NCBI GenBank assembly: GCA_022575985.1
Contig: JAKSXM010000142.1
Coordinates: forward strand, 6,140,001 to 6,204,000
Length of the DNA stretch: 64,000 nt
From: Anagrus nilaparvatae
Taxonomy: Eukaryota; Arthropoda; Insecta; Hymenoptera; Mymaridae
Direction: 5' to 3'
Shown: piece after piece, positions 12,462 to 22,549 of the stretch
Layout of the letters: each line of letters begins with the position of its first letter
Numbering within the stretch: position 1 is the first letter of the stretch
Notes under the pieces: generated by a model
Seen by the model: the letters and a program-made list of their open reading frames with translations, nothing else
Database searches by the model: none
What the model was told of the DNA's origin: nothing
Program-made: the position numbers and the translations under genes

Positions 12462-12817
12462 GGTAGCGATCTTATTCAACACGAAAAAAATTGAACACAA
12501 GACTAAAACACACAAAACTCAACACGCATTATTTTTTAACACTATTTTTTCCACACCATTTAAATCCAACACAAATTTTTTTGACACGTATTATTCGACA
12601 CAAAAATTTTTTATGCAAATCGTGTAAAAACTAATTAAATTTTAGTTTTTTGTTTTGAATTTGTGTCAAATAAAATGAGCTGAACATTTTGTGTTTAATT
12701 TAATTCGTGTGCAATAATTAGTGTAAAAAATATTGTGTGTTGAGTTTTGTATGTTTTAATTTAGGTGTTTAAAAGTGATGTATTCAATTTTTTTTTGTGT
12801 CGAGTAAGATCGCTACC
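12462..12817. mobile_element. 356-bp hairpin MITE inside the fold-back's right arm
   Basis: The termini are GGTAGCGATCTTATTC and the complement GAGTAAGATCGCTACC. The whole interior is an imperfect hairpin with repeated 'CAACACA/TGTGTTG' motifs. The left arm of the host fold-back has about 70 bp at the matching position that are missing here, so the insertion replaced or later lost host sequence. No target duplication is visible. Confidence 0.78.
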
Positions 12818-13308
12818 ATCGCAAGTCTATGAATTTTTAAAAAAACCAATATTTAACTGTTCTAAGACGCTTAAAATTAAAAGAAAAATTATTTTTAACA
12901 GAAAAATAATACTTTACAATATGTACAATTAAAGTAAATAATAAAAAAATCTGTAAAAAAATTAGTAATAAACAAAATCATTAAAAACAAGACTGATTTG
13001 GTTATTTTAAAAATGATCCAAAATTGGTTAATTTAGGTTTTGAGTTGTTTTAGCTGTTTTCGGTAATTTCTGAAGCTAGTAATTAATGAAATATATTTTA
13101 TTTAACTTTTTATTATTACCTTTCAATAATAATTTCACTTAAAAAAGTTTTAAAAGCTATAAATAAGTAATCTTTATTTTTAAAAAGATTTTTTTAACTT
13201 TTGAGCTTTAAAATTCAGTTTTATGAAGTTTTGAGTTCAAAAAAATAATATTTTTAATGTTTTTTTTTACGTTTCAAGCCATTTGCAATGGTTTAAACAA
13301 AAAAAAAA

Positions 13309-13456
13309 AATCCGCTTGCGTCAAGCGGAATTCCGCTTGCGGCAAGCGGATTTCCGCTAGCGGAAAATGGAATTCCGCTAACGGTAAGCGGAATTCCGCT
13401 TGCGGTAACCGGAAATCCGCTTGCGGCAAACGGAATTCCGCTTGCGGCAAGTGGAA
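13309..13456. repeat. Subterminal palindromic minisatellite, right arm
   Basis: About seven units of TTCCGCTTGCGGCAAGCGGA type, ~21 bp each, with point variants (CTAGCGG, CTAACGG, GTAACCGG). It is the expanded counterpart of the left-arm array. Translation gives a repeated SACGKRN-like peptide in one frame, but this is a by-product of the DNA repeat and I do not call a gene. Confidence 0.8.
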
Positions 13457-13500
13457 AAATCGGATTTTTTTTTCAGTGTAGCAAAATTTAAAGGTTTAAA

Positions 13501-13887
13501 ATGGCTCCAAATAAAATTCCAGTTAAAAAAGATTCAAAAAGAAATAGAAATGTTATGAATTTAGCGGACAAGTTAAAAATTTCAGAGCTTGTAAATTCTC
13601 AAGAAACTGAGATTCCAATTGAAGAGCTTGAAGAGTTAGCAGATTATTCAGATGAACCAGAGGAAGAAAAAAATTCAAGTCCAACTCACTTTAGTGCTAA
13701 AATAGTGCTGCAAGTTATAAACCATATTCAAATTGCTGTAGAACTTGCAATGAATAATGATCCAATCATGAACAGAAGTTTAACTTTTAGACGCAGTTGT
13801 GAAGTGGCAATTCAAAATTATGAAGAATTATATAATAATTTAAGGAGATCTAAACAGTCGCAATTAACAGATTATTATAAGGATTAA
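13501..13887 (+). CDS. Tigger/pogo transposase C-terminal remnant with a PIP-box-like tail
   Basis: A 128-residue ORF starts at ATG (context AAAATGG) 21 bp after the fold-back's TA and ends TAA, within the Tigger TIRs. Residues ~1-25 are basic, ~30-60 acidic (EELEELADYSDEPEEE), ~65-118 probably helical, and the end is KQSQLTDYYKD. Q-x-x-L-x-x-Y-Y fits the PCNA-interacting PIP-box pattern, and pogo transposase is known to bind PCNA through such a motif. The CENP-B/HTH DNA-binding domain and the DDE endonuclease are absent, against roughly 450-600 residues in full Tigger proteins. It is therefore the tail of the transposase, kept open in a deletion derivative. Whether it is translated is unknown. 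A domesticated or regulatory peptide is possible but unsupported. Confidence 0.6.
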   Translation: MAPNKIPVKKDSKRNRNVMNLADKLKISELVNSQETEIPIEELEELADYSDEPEEEKNSSPTHFSAKIVLQVINHIQIAVELAMNNDPIMNRSLTFRRSCEVAIQNYEELYNNLRRSKQSQLTDYYKD

Positions 13888-14072
13888 ATATTACTGTCCT
13901 AATTTAAAAATAAATGAATAAATATATGCATACATATGTTTAAATTGAGTTTTTTTATTTAGCCGGAACCTAACCCCCATTTTCCCATAAGACTAAGGTC
14001 TCGTTTATCGCGGTTTCGTTATTCGCGGCAGTTTCTTGGAACCTAACTACCGCGAATAACGAGGGATTCCTG

Positions 14073-14745
14073 TACCTCGAGCTTTTTTGGTGAAAAAATT
14101 TTTGAAAAAAAAATTAGGTCTTAATTTCATAACGGTTGTGAAACATCGCCGGTTGCAATATTTTCAGATATTAGTACTTTCATGGAATTAAATGAGGTAA
14201 TAAATCCAAAAAAAAAATATTGCAGGTTTTTTAATTTTTTTGTTTTTTTAATTTTGAGAAAAAATTTTAAAAAAAACTCGGTATCAGATCCAAAAAATGA
14301 GAAAAAATGACTATAAACAAACTTTCTAAAACTAGTACTTTCATAGAAATAAATTAGGTACTACGTCCAAAAAGAAAAAACAATTGGTGTTTTTTGTATT
14401 TTTTCGTCAAAAAAATTTTGGGAAAAAAATTTTCAAAAAATTAAGTACCAGATTCGAGATATCGAGTAAAAACCATACTTTCAAGTATAAGTACTTTCGT
14501 GGAAATAAATGAGGTATTACATCCAAATTAAAAAAAAAAAAGTACCTAGAGCTTTTTTGGTGAAAAAATTTTTGAAAAAAAAATTAGGTCTTAATTTTAT
14601 AACGGTTGTAAAACATCACCAGTTGCAATATTTTCAGATATTAGTACTTTCATGTAATTAAATGAGGTATTACATAAAAAAAAAAAAATATTGCAGGTTT
14701 TATAATTTTTTTGTTTTTTTAATTTTAAGAAAAAATTTTTGAAAT
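14073..14745. repeat. Satellite array, right part after the Tigger insertion
   Basis: The array resumes with 'TACCTCGAGC'. Landmarks of the GTACTTTCATGGAATTAAAT type are at about 14175, 14337, 14492 and 14643 in the same three-step monomer order as the left part. It fades near 14745 into a different 'AAATTTGTCTTTTTTAAGAC' sequence. Confidence 0.82.
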
Positions 14746-15269
14746 TTGTCTTTTTTAAGACAAATTTGAGCAAAATCTTAAATTGACGATAACTTGGCTA
14801 AATTTCATCGTAAAAAAATGAGTTTTTTTTTCTTCTGGAGTGATTTTTCCCTGGCAATCAGATTTTTTTATCTATTTTTTTAAATTTTATTTAACTAAAA
14901 AGTTATTTTAAAAGTTTGGGGTAGCTCAGATACGAAAAACACGGATTTTGACACAAAAATGAAAAAACCTTTTTGGCACCTATCGCCGATTTTTCGTTCC
15001 AAATTTTTTTCGGTTTTCTGAAGGTTCAAACTACCTGAAAACACGGGTCATATCGATGTGTCCTCAAAAAAAAAAATTACGATTTCAGGCTCAAATTAAG
15101 TAGCACTTTTAAAATAATTGCTCATATGCATAAATTAATTAGAAATACATTTTTTTATATGGAAAATTGACCTACTTACCCGTTCTGTCCAAAATATAAT
15201 AAATAATTATATAAACATTCTATTGCTCTCAAAAATGAATTCATTACGTCTGCGCAAGAAAATAAATCC
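14746..15269. other. No gene; low-complexity AT-rich sequence
   Basis: It contains blocks such as 'GATTTTTCCCTGGCAATC' and 'CCTATCGCCGATTTTTCG' that look like old repeats, but I find no second copy in the window. Confidence 0.5.
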
Positions 15270-15700
15270 CAAAATTTTAAATTTCACTTATATCCATGTA
15301 TATCAGGTTTTCCATGCTTTCTAATCCGGTAAACCATATTGATTTAAGTTTTTCACTGTTTCAAACCTTTTTCTATGCCAAACAGCAAAAAATTTGAAGA
15401 AAAAAAATTCAACATTTTTCCATACCCCTTTCGATTTTTGCGAAAATAAAAATTGTCAACAAAACCCAGTTCCCTCATTTCATCAGCACTTTTTTAGTTA
15501 GAAAACTTGGTTCCTAATGAGTTTTAACTGATTCAAATGGTTTGAAGCGAAAAAAGCCAAAATTTCTGAAATGAAAAAATTTTCAAACTCACTTAAATCC
15601 ATTTATATCAGATTTTTTGGGCTCTTTGACCCACGGAACCATATTGATTTAAGTTTTTCAGAAAAGAAAAATTTTAGACATGATGATAGCAAGAATTTTT
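15270..15700. repeat. Outlying partial copies of the ~312-bp satellite of the right edge
   Basis: About 1.4 units matching the array at 62226-64000: 'ACCATATTGATTTAAG', 'TTTCAAACCTTTTTC', 'AACTTGGTTCCTAATGAG' and 'TTTTTGGGCTCTTTGACCC' appear in the same order and orientation. The apparent short ORF at 15571-15756 is the satellite read in one frame and is not a gene. Confidence 0.8.
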
Positions 15701-18549
15701 TAACAGTAGTGATACGCTTTGCAGTTTCTGTAGCTTTTATACAAGAAAACTTCTAAACATTGAGCACTAATTACAAGCCACGTACTCCCAATTCGAGAAT
15801 CGATTTAAAAAATGATAATAATTAATATTATATTAATAATTTATGTACTTTATATTTAATAAAATAATATTCAATTAAGCGAAAATAAGATTCTTTTTTT
15901 AATATTCATGATATTTTATGTATTTATATGTTTAAAATATTTTGATTACTTGAAATAAACTTATTGCCAATAAAATAAGGCAAAGGTAAAAAAAAAGTTC
16001 ATACAAATTTTAATTTATTATGAAATTCCAAGAAGATCCAACATTAGCTGATGAAACAATAAACGTAAATTTATCATATTATCTCTATTTAAGCATCTGA
16101 TTAAGAAGAAAACCGAATGATTTATTTACTTAAAATATACATTTAATTGCTTGTAATATATATACTTAATTTGCACGTTTATCAAGAACAAATAGTCGAA
16201 ATTTTAAGTATAAATCGCTTAAACATGATCAAATAAAATAATCAAAGAGATAATCTTTCAGTCGATTAATATTATTTTCTTTATCACTCAACTATTTCGA
16301 ATTTATAGCTGAAGCGTCGTTAAGGGTAAAGCCCCAATTTTCATAGAAAAGATCCCGATTTTTGTGATCAGTGAGCCAATCTGGTGGTGGCCGGAAACTA
16401 TACAACCAAATCCATATTTTTACTGGAGTAAACATTAATTTTATAATTATTGGCTACGTGACAAAGATGACCCCAGGTACTTTTTGTTATAATACTAATT
16501 ATAGCATTTACTTTCTTTTTGCTATGATTAAATTAAAAATTTATTCACAAACAAAACATTTTTTGAGCATCTTTTTAAATGTAAACAGATTCAATCGTAA
16601 ATTTTTTAGTTTATTACAAGGGATACAAGTTTGTCCTTTCCATCAGCTTTTTTTTATTAGACTAAGGGGTCGGTAAATCAAAACTTTCCTTACTGTTTAA
16701 ATTCCGGTCAATGATTAACATTTTGATGAACATCTCAGTAACTAACTAGTCGTTTATAAAATCTAGCAGTTTTCGAGTATTCATTCCATATGTTTTTGGT
16801 TTTTAGTTTCTCGCAATAAAAAAAAACCAATAAATACACCTTAATAAAGTATATTAGATGTAAGACTTCATCAAAAATGAAAATAGCAATTAATTAAAAG
16901 AAAACATAATAAAAATAGTAACTTCTAAAAATAATATATAGTTACTAAGTATATAAAAATATGTGTGTGTTAAATTTTTGTTCTTCGAATTTATTTTACA
17001 CAACGTTATCATATAGAGCTTTGTTCCCTTCGCGTACTAGTAGTAGTATACACCAAAAAATAGTCAGCCAAAACATTAAATTTTTTTTTTAGCTATAATA
17101 ATAAATCTTAACTTATACGAAGAAAAATACTTGTATAAGAAATCATTTATTTTTTTACAAGACCTGAATCAAGGGTTTAAAGTCAATTAAGCTTCATTTT
17201 TTATTTTTCCGAAAAAAGTTTTTTATAATTATTTTATAATATGAAAAAAGATAATCCAGTTTAACGTCATTTTTTTTTTATAACACGTAAAGATTTAATA
17301 ATAAACTTGAAGTGGGTATATAAAGAAATCAATAAATCGTGAATTGTTATAAGTATGAAAAATAACACAACCTTGTAAAAATATAGACACTTATGTATAT
17401 TACTTTTATATTTTTTTTGTCAATGTCATTGTCGCGTGTATTTTATTGAAAAAATAAAAATAAAAAAATATCAATTGAATTGTATTTCTGATAGAACTTT
17501 TTAATTAATGACCATAAAGAATCGAAACTTTTTAAAAAGTTATATCTACGTGTCTAAAATATTATATAAACTTAAGAGCTTTTAAAAATTAGCGAAGAGG
17601 ATCTTTTGTACGTTTAATTAAATTTATAATAATGACATATTAAAAAAGGGAAAAAGAATTTTATTTTCTATAGAAAAGTTGTAAAAAAATAATAAAAAAA
17701 GCAGAAAACATTTCGGTACATTTAATTTTAGCATCAAAAGTCCAAACAGTTGAATATAATCTTTCTCTCCCTTGAATTACTTTTGACACGTCCTTTCAAA
17801 ACCAACCACTTGGTAAAAATGGAATAAAAATGATATTTTATATGACAATATTGAAAATAATCTGCTCAACATTTTTTTTTCTTTCTGACCAATAATAAAT
17901 ATGTATATTTTAATATGTACAAAGAAAAAAAACTTTTTTCCTTTCCAATAGCTTGAGCCAGCAAAAAGAATTTTCTTAAAACAAGGCGCCAGATGGACAA
18001 GGAACTTTTTATACAACGTATACATTAGCGTCCTTTTTTTATTCTTAATTTTGTTCTTCTAGTATTTTTCTCTCGCTCTTGCAAGCTTTTCACGTACGTT
18101 ATATTATTATATGAAAAGAAAAAGAAAAACTTGGTATTTTACAGTATAGGATATAATAATAAAAAAAAAGTTATATGAGGGTGATTCGTTAACTTTTTTT
18201 TTTTACTCTCTTTAGATCATTAAATTGCTGTGTAGTATCTTTTTTTTTTAACAGAGAAAAGATAAAAAAGGTGAGAGGAATTATTATGAAGAAGAAAATT
18301 CTTTAGCGATTAGTGTATAAAAAAAGTCTATTCTTTAAAAATTCTATAATTTTCTTCAAAACAGTTTAATTACTAAAGAATAAGATATTAAAAAATTATT
18401 TTTATTTTAAGCTTATTATAAATTAAGTTTTTACTGTAAATAATATTTTATTGGAAAGGTAAGATATATGAAGTAATCCAGGTAACTTCAAAAAAGCAAA
18501 ATTGTTTTAGGGAATTTTTTGGCTTTTGGTTATTGTTTGATTGTAAATC
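15701..18549. other. Gene-free AT-rich stretch
   Basis: No ORF with protein-like composition was seen. The only recognisable item is a satellite-monomer fragment at 16325-16375 (separate entry). Many long A and T runs. Confidence 0.5.
16325..16375. repeat. Solo fragment of the 26-27 kb satellite monomer
   Basis: The segment contains 'AAGCCCCAATTTTCA', 'GAAAAGA' and 'CCGATTTTTGTGATCAGTGA' in the same order and spacing as the monomers at 26.7-27.3 kb, with a few mismatches. It is an isolated copy about 10 kb from the array. Confidence 0.65.
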
Positions 18550-18948
18550 CACTGTAAAAAGTAACTTTCTTATATTAACAAAAAAATTCGAACATTTTCG
18601 AAAAATTTGTAAATTTTCGAAAAAATTTGTAAATATTCGAAAAAAATCATTTATTTACTAAATTTAGTATATTTACAAAAAATTCGAGTATTCTCGATTT
18701 ATTTTTGTGAATTCGCAAGAAAAATTGATAATTTACCATTTTTTTTCAAAAATTTACAAAAAATAGTTGTAAATTTCCGAAACATAGTTATGATTTTACA
18801 ACTTTTTTTGTAAATTCACAAAAAAAAATCGAGAATTCTCGAAATTTACGATTTTTATCGAATATTTACAAAATTTTTTGAAAATTTACTCATTTTTCGA
18901 AAAAATTCTACTTTTTTTGTAATTCTAAGAAAGTTACTTTTTACAGTG
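18550..18948. mobile_element. CACTGT hairpin MITE, copy 1
   Basis: The left end CACTGTAAAAAGTAACTTTC is matched by GAAAGTTACTTTTTACAGTG at the right end. The interior is an imperfect hairpin rich in TTCGAAAA-type blocks and 'TGTAAATTTACG' motifs. It is about 400 bp with no ORF. A second copy is at 22139-22549. Confidence 0.85.
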
Positions 18949-21900
18949 TAGCTAAAATCAATGGGCTTTTTTATTAGCGAACACAAAAATCGATATAAAT
19001 ATCTAGATTTTCCATAATTTTTCATTAAACTTATTTTATTGTACTAATCCTTCTTTTTTTCCAAATCTAGGGTTCTATTTGAAGTCAAAAATAAAAAAGT
19101 ATTTTATTTTTACAAATTTTAAACAAATTATAATTTTTTGTATACTTCATGACAGCCAAAACAACTCAAAACAAATAAATTTCATATAAAAAATTCTAGC
19201 CCTACAAAAACAACTAAAATACCCCATATTAAATATATTTTAATCGTTAATTTTTTAAGTTACGTGGTACTACATAAAATATACAAGTTTGCTAAAAGTT
19301 TATCGATTACAAACACATTAAATTTTAGAAATAAAAAATAAAGTAATATAAAAGGGATTTATAAGGTGTCAAAATATGACTTATGACACATCATATGTGT
19401 AAACGTAGTTTGTATGACATTTCTAGTATATAATAATAGAGAAACCGCAATTTCCTGATTTTCCTATTACTGAGGCTTTTCCTTTCGTGGTTAAGAGAAA
19501 TGTTAATTCCCAAATGAACGTTTCTATGTATATTCTCATGATAATAGAGAACTCGTGTTGATGCAATTGTGCATAATGACAAAATACCTTTTTACAGGAG
19601 TTAATTGATATTTTTAAATTAATTATCTTTCGTAAAAGATTGCTAAAATTATGCAAACTGTTGCTTTTGTCATCATTTTTCTTTGTCTTACATATCTTTA
19701 AAATTAAATCGTTACTTAATTTAATCGAATAAAAGTAGAGCGAATAAATTATAAAATTTAAAAAAAGATAATCTTGAAAATAAAGCCAGCACTTTATACT
19801 TGAAAATTGTACATATGGCCTATATAAAACAACCACGTATGTAATACCTTGAACCATACATTAAAAATATAAAGGTGTACTTAAAGTTATTGACTAAAAC
19901 TTTTTGTGTATATATTTTATAAAAGCAAGATTACCTTTTGTGGGCAGTTGTATAGAGTGTGTACTTGAGGTAGCCTAATTATAGTTGATCCGATAATAGG
20001 GGGATTTTCACGGGCTGTGGCTTGTCAAAGGCATATATACGAGGCCAAGCTTGAATTTTTTTAAAACACATTTATATATATTTATAGTGGTTAGATCAAG
20101 GTATTATAATGTATAAATTTACCCTCGTTATAAATAATCTATATTATGTTTATACATTTTTAACACGTGTGATTTTATTATACGTGTATATTGTAGAATT
20201 TATTTACTATTTTGAAAATCCATTTAATTAAATTCTATCAAATATTAAAGAATTATTTATTCAAATATTTCTAGTTTTTAAATAAAATTTTATTTATGTT
20301 GCGTAAGAAAAATTTAAAAAATTTTTCAATTCATATTACTGAAAATTGTATTATAAAAATAACGTATCATGACCAGGTGCTTTTGTAAACGTTGAAATTA
20401 TTTTTTAACCTGGCTCATTTTTAAAAATGATATGTTACTAACATTTGTATTAACAAGAGGAGGGTATGAAATTTGGGCATTTTTATAGTTATGATAAAAT
20501 GGGGTTGGTGCATGAAGTCATATGATTCTAAAATGGTATTGATATTTTATGGTACCAAAATTTTTATTTTTAAATTATTTTTTTTATGACCATTATGAGT
20601 ATAATAAAATTTTGGACCTGATTTACCCAAAGGAATAAGGAATATTCAACAAATTACTGTTTTAGAAAAAGTAGTTTGAAATGGTTTATATTTTTAAAGT
20701 TGGACATATTCATAGAGAGGGGTACTTGAAAAGGGCCCCAAATTCTTATGGTAGGGTGAGAATATTTTCATTTTTAAAGGGGGGGGGTCAAATAGACTTA
20801 AAATAATTTGAGTTTAAAGACTTATTATAATTTTAGTTAAGTTTATTTAAGTAAATGTGGTCCAAAAAATTATGACTGATGAAATTACACTGATAATTTA
20901 TTTTTTTTAGTATAATTTGCAAATGATTGGATCAAAAATTAGGAGATTAAAAAAGCCCGTTAACTAACAGACACTAAATACATAAGACTTAATTAATTTA
21001 TTAAGAGCTCAGATAATTTATAATTTTCTATTCTTATTTCTAAAAAAGTTTCAGTAAAATACAAAGGAGTAAATAAATTATTTAAAGTTCATTAAACTTT
21101 TGGTTAAAACTCACTGTAAATGAAATTACGTTTAAAAAATAAAAGAAAATTCAAGTTTTTTCATAAAGAAGAAAAAAGGTATAATTAATAATTTTAAATA
21201 TTTAAAATTAGTATATCATTATAATTATAATTCTACATGAATTTAAACGAAAATTAACAAGTTTGAAAAAAAAAAGAGAAACATTTAAAAGAGAGTACTT
21301 GAATTTTCATAACTAATTTTACTAATTACGACTCTTCCCCACACCCACAAAGTAATATAATTGAACGTATACTTCATGAAAATTTAACCTTTCTCTCTCT
21401 AACTTTTCTTTCCTTTAAAAAAAAATCCTTTAAGCTTATGTATAATAAAGTTTGTTTTAACAAGGTAAAATTATTCCTTGTACAGCTAAAGGCTATATAT
21501 AATAACAAAACTTTTCTAAACTTATAATAATAATAATAATAATAATGATATTTCTTGTCACCTAAAAAAAAAATGATAATCAATACAAATAATATTATTT
21601 TTACTCGAAGTGTAAAAAATTTTTTTCTTCTAAATAATATCCTCATATAACTTTATTATTATAGCATTTATTCACGACGTCTATATGATAATGGTTGATA
21701 CTTTAAATTGTACATATAACAATATTGATTTCTTAAATATACATAAAGAGGGTAATATTTGAATATAATATCAGAGAATTGTACACTCTGATGATGGCCT
21801 GTTTTTAAGGCGTTAACCCAAATTGCTACTTTGGACGATTTCCAGACAAAAGTTTTAGGGGTCTAGTATTATGGTAAACACTTGTATGTATTGTATCAAA

Positions 21901-22138
21901 ACATATCTCTGTGTAGATACAACTTTTTATTAGTTTGTTTTTTTTTTTTGCTGAGAATAAAAATTTTTTCCCTCTTGGAATGTCATAAAAATTTTATTAC
22001 CGTAATTATTGGTCTTACTTTTACTTTTTGAATAACAAGAACTGCTTTAGGGTAGAATTATCTGCATTTCTTCCTAATTAGAAGAAACTCCTAACAATAT
22101 CGAATAGATTTAAAAATAGTCAATTTTCTCCTTTGCTG
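18949..22138. other. Gene-free AT-rich stretch
   Basis: It holds a dispersed-repeat fragment (20700-20870), a short (TAA)n microsatellite at about 21523-21548, and a slightly GC-richer segment at 19940-20045. A 144-codon minus-strand ORF (19423-19857) was considered and not accepted. No exon can be supported. Confidence 0.45.
20700..20870. repeat. Fragment of the dispersed TCCCTAAA/C-run repeat family
   Basis: 'CATATTCATAGAGAGGGGTAC', then a G-run and 'GGTCAAATAGACTTAAAATAA' with 'TTTAAAGACTTATTATAAT' units, in the same order as the right arm of the 5.4-7.0 kb fold-back. The copy is diverged and truncated. Confidence 0.5.
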
Positions 22139-22549
22139 CACTGTAAGAAGTAACTTTCGTATATTAACAAAAAAATTAGTAAATTTTCAAAAAAATTTGT
22201 AAATATTCGATAAAAATCATAAATTTACTAAATTTAGTTTATTAACAGAAAATTCGAGTATTCTCAATTTTTTTTGTGAATTTGCAAGAAAAATTGATAA
22301 TTTACAATTTTTTTTCGAAAATTTTCAAAAAATAGTTGTAAATTTACGAAAAATAGATGTGAATTTACAACTTTTTTCGTAAATTCACAAAAAAAAAAAT
22401 CGAGGATTCTCGATTTTTCCTTAATAAACTAAATTTAGTAAATTTGCGATTTTTTTCGAAAAATTACTAATTATTTTCGAAAATTTCCCAATTTTTCGAA
22501 AACATTCTATTTTTTTTGTTAATTTAAGGAAGTTACTTTTTACAAAGTG
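22139..22549. mobile_element. CACTGT hairpin MITE, copy 2
   Basis: It starts CACTGTAAGAAGTAACTTTC and ends GGAAGTTACTTTTTACAAAGTG, with an interior colinear with copy 1 at 18550-18948. The right terminus carries a two-base change (CAAAGTG for CAGTG), so this copy has probably lost an intact end. Confidence 0.83.

Larger units (their letters stand above)
10924..13478. mobile_element. 2.55-kb fold-back element with ~1-kb inverted arms, nested in the Tigger copy
   Basis: The ends are CACTGAAAAAAAA and its complement TTTTTTTTCAGTG, each flanked by TA (10922-10923, 13479-13480). The arms (about 10924-11942 and 12092-13478) are inverted copies: 'CATTGCAAATGGCTTGAAACG' at ~11023 recurs inverted at ~13268, and 'GCTTCAGAAATTACCGAAAAC' at ~11228 recurs inverted at ~13070. 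A loop of about 150 bp separates them. The right arm carries a 356-bp MITE. The terminal part of each arm is a GC-rich palindromic minisatellite. No transposase was found. The TA duplication suggests a Tc1/mariner-like mobiliser; that part is inference. Confidence 0.82.
10683..14072. mobile_element. Tigger/pogo-type DNA transposon, deletion derivative carrying nested insertions
   Basis: The left end CAGGAATCCCTCGTTAT(A)CGCGG and the right end, its reverse complement, form a ~24-bp TIR flanked by TA on both sides (10681-10682 and 14073-14074). The neighbouring satellite copy at 10201-10215 reads 'AGTACCTCGAGC' without interruption, which proves a TA target duplication. TA duplication and TIRs of this type fit the pogo/Tigger group of Tc1/mariner transposons. 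Without the nested fold-back the element is only about 0.83 kb. It keeps one short ORF (13501-13887) and no DDE catalytic region, so it is non-autonomous. Confidence 0.88.

Noticed and set aside
13257..13481. ORF encoding a repeated SACGKRN-like peptide
   Set aside because: It is a reading through the GC-rich palindromic minisatellite at the end of the fold-back element. The repeat is explained at DNA level and the frame stops in the terminal TIR.
15571..15756. 61-codon ORF resembling the one at 62873-63061
   Set aside because: The similarity comes from both being the ~312-bp satellite read in the same frame; there is no evidence of a gene.
19423..19857. 144-codon minus-strand ORF, hydrophobic in places
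   Set aside because: Long for this AT-rich DNA and briefly considered as a chemoreceptor exon. Its composition (Ile, Phe, Tyr, Leu, Lys, Asn) is what random AT-rich sequence gives, and no splice context or motif supports it.
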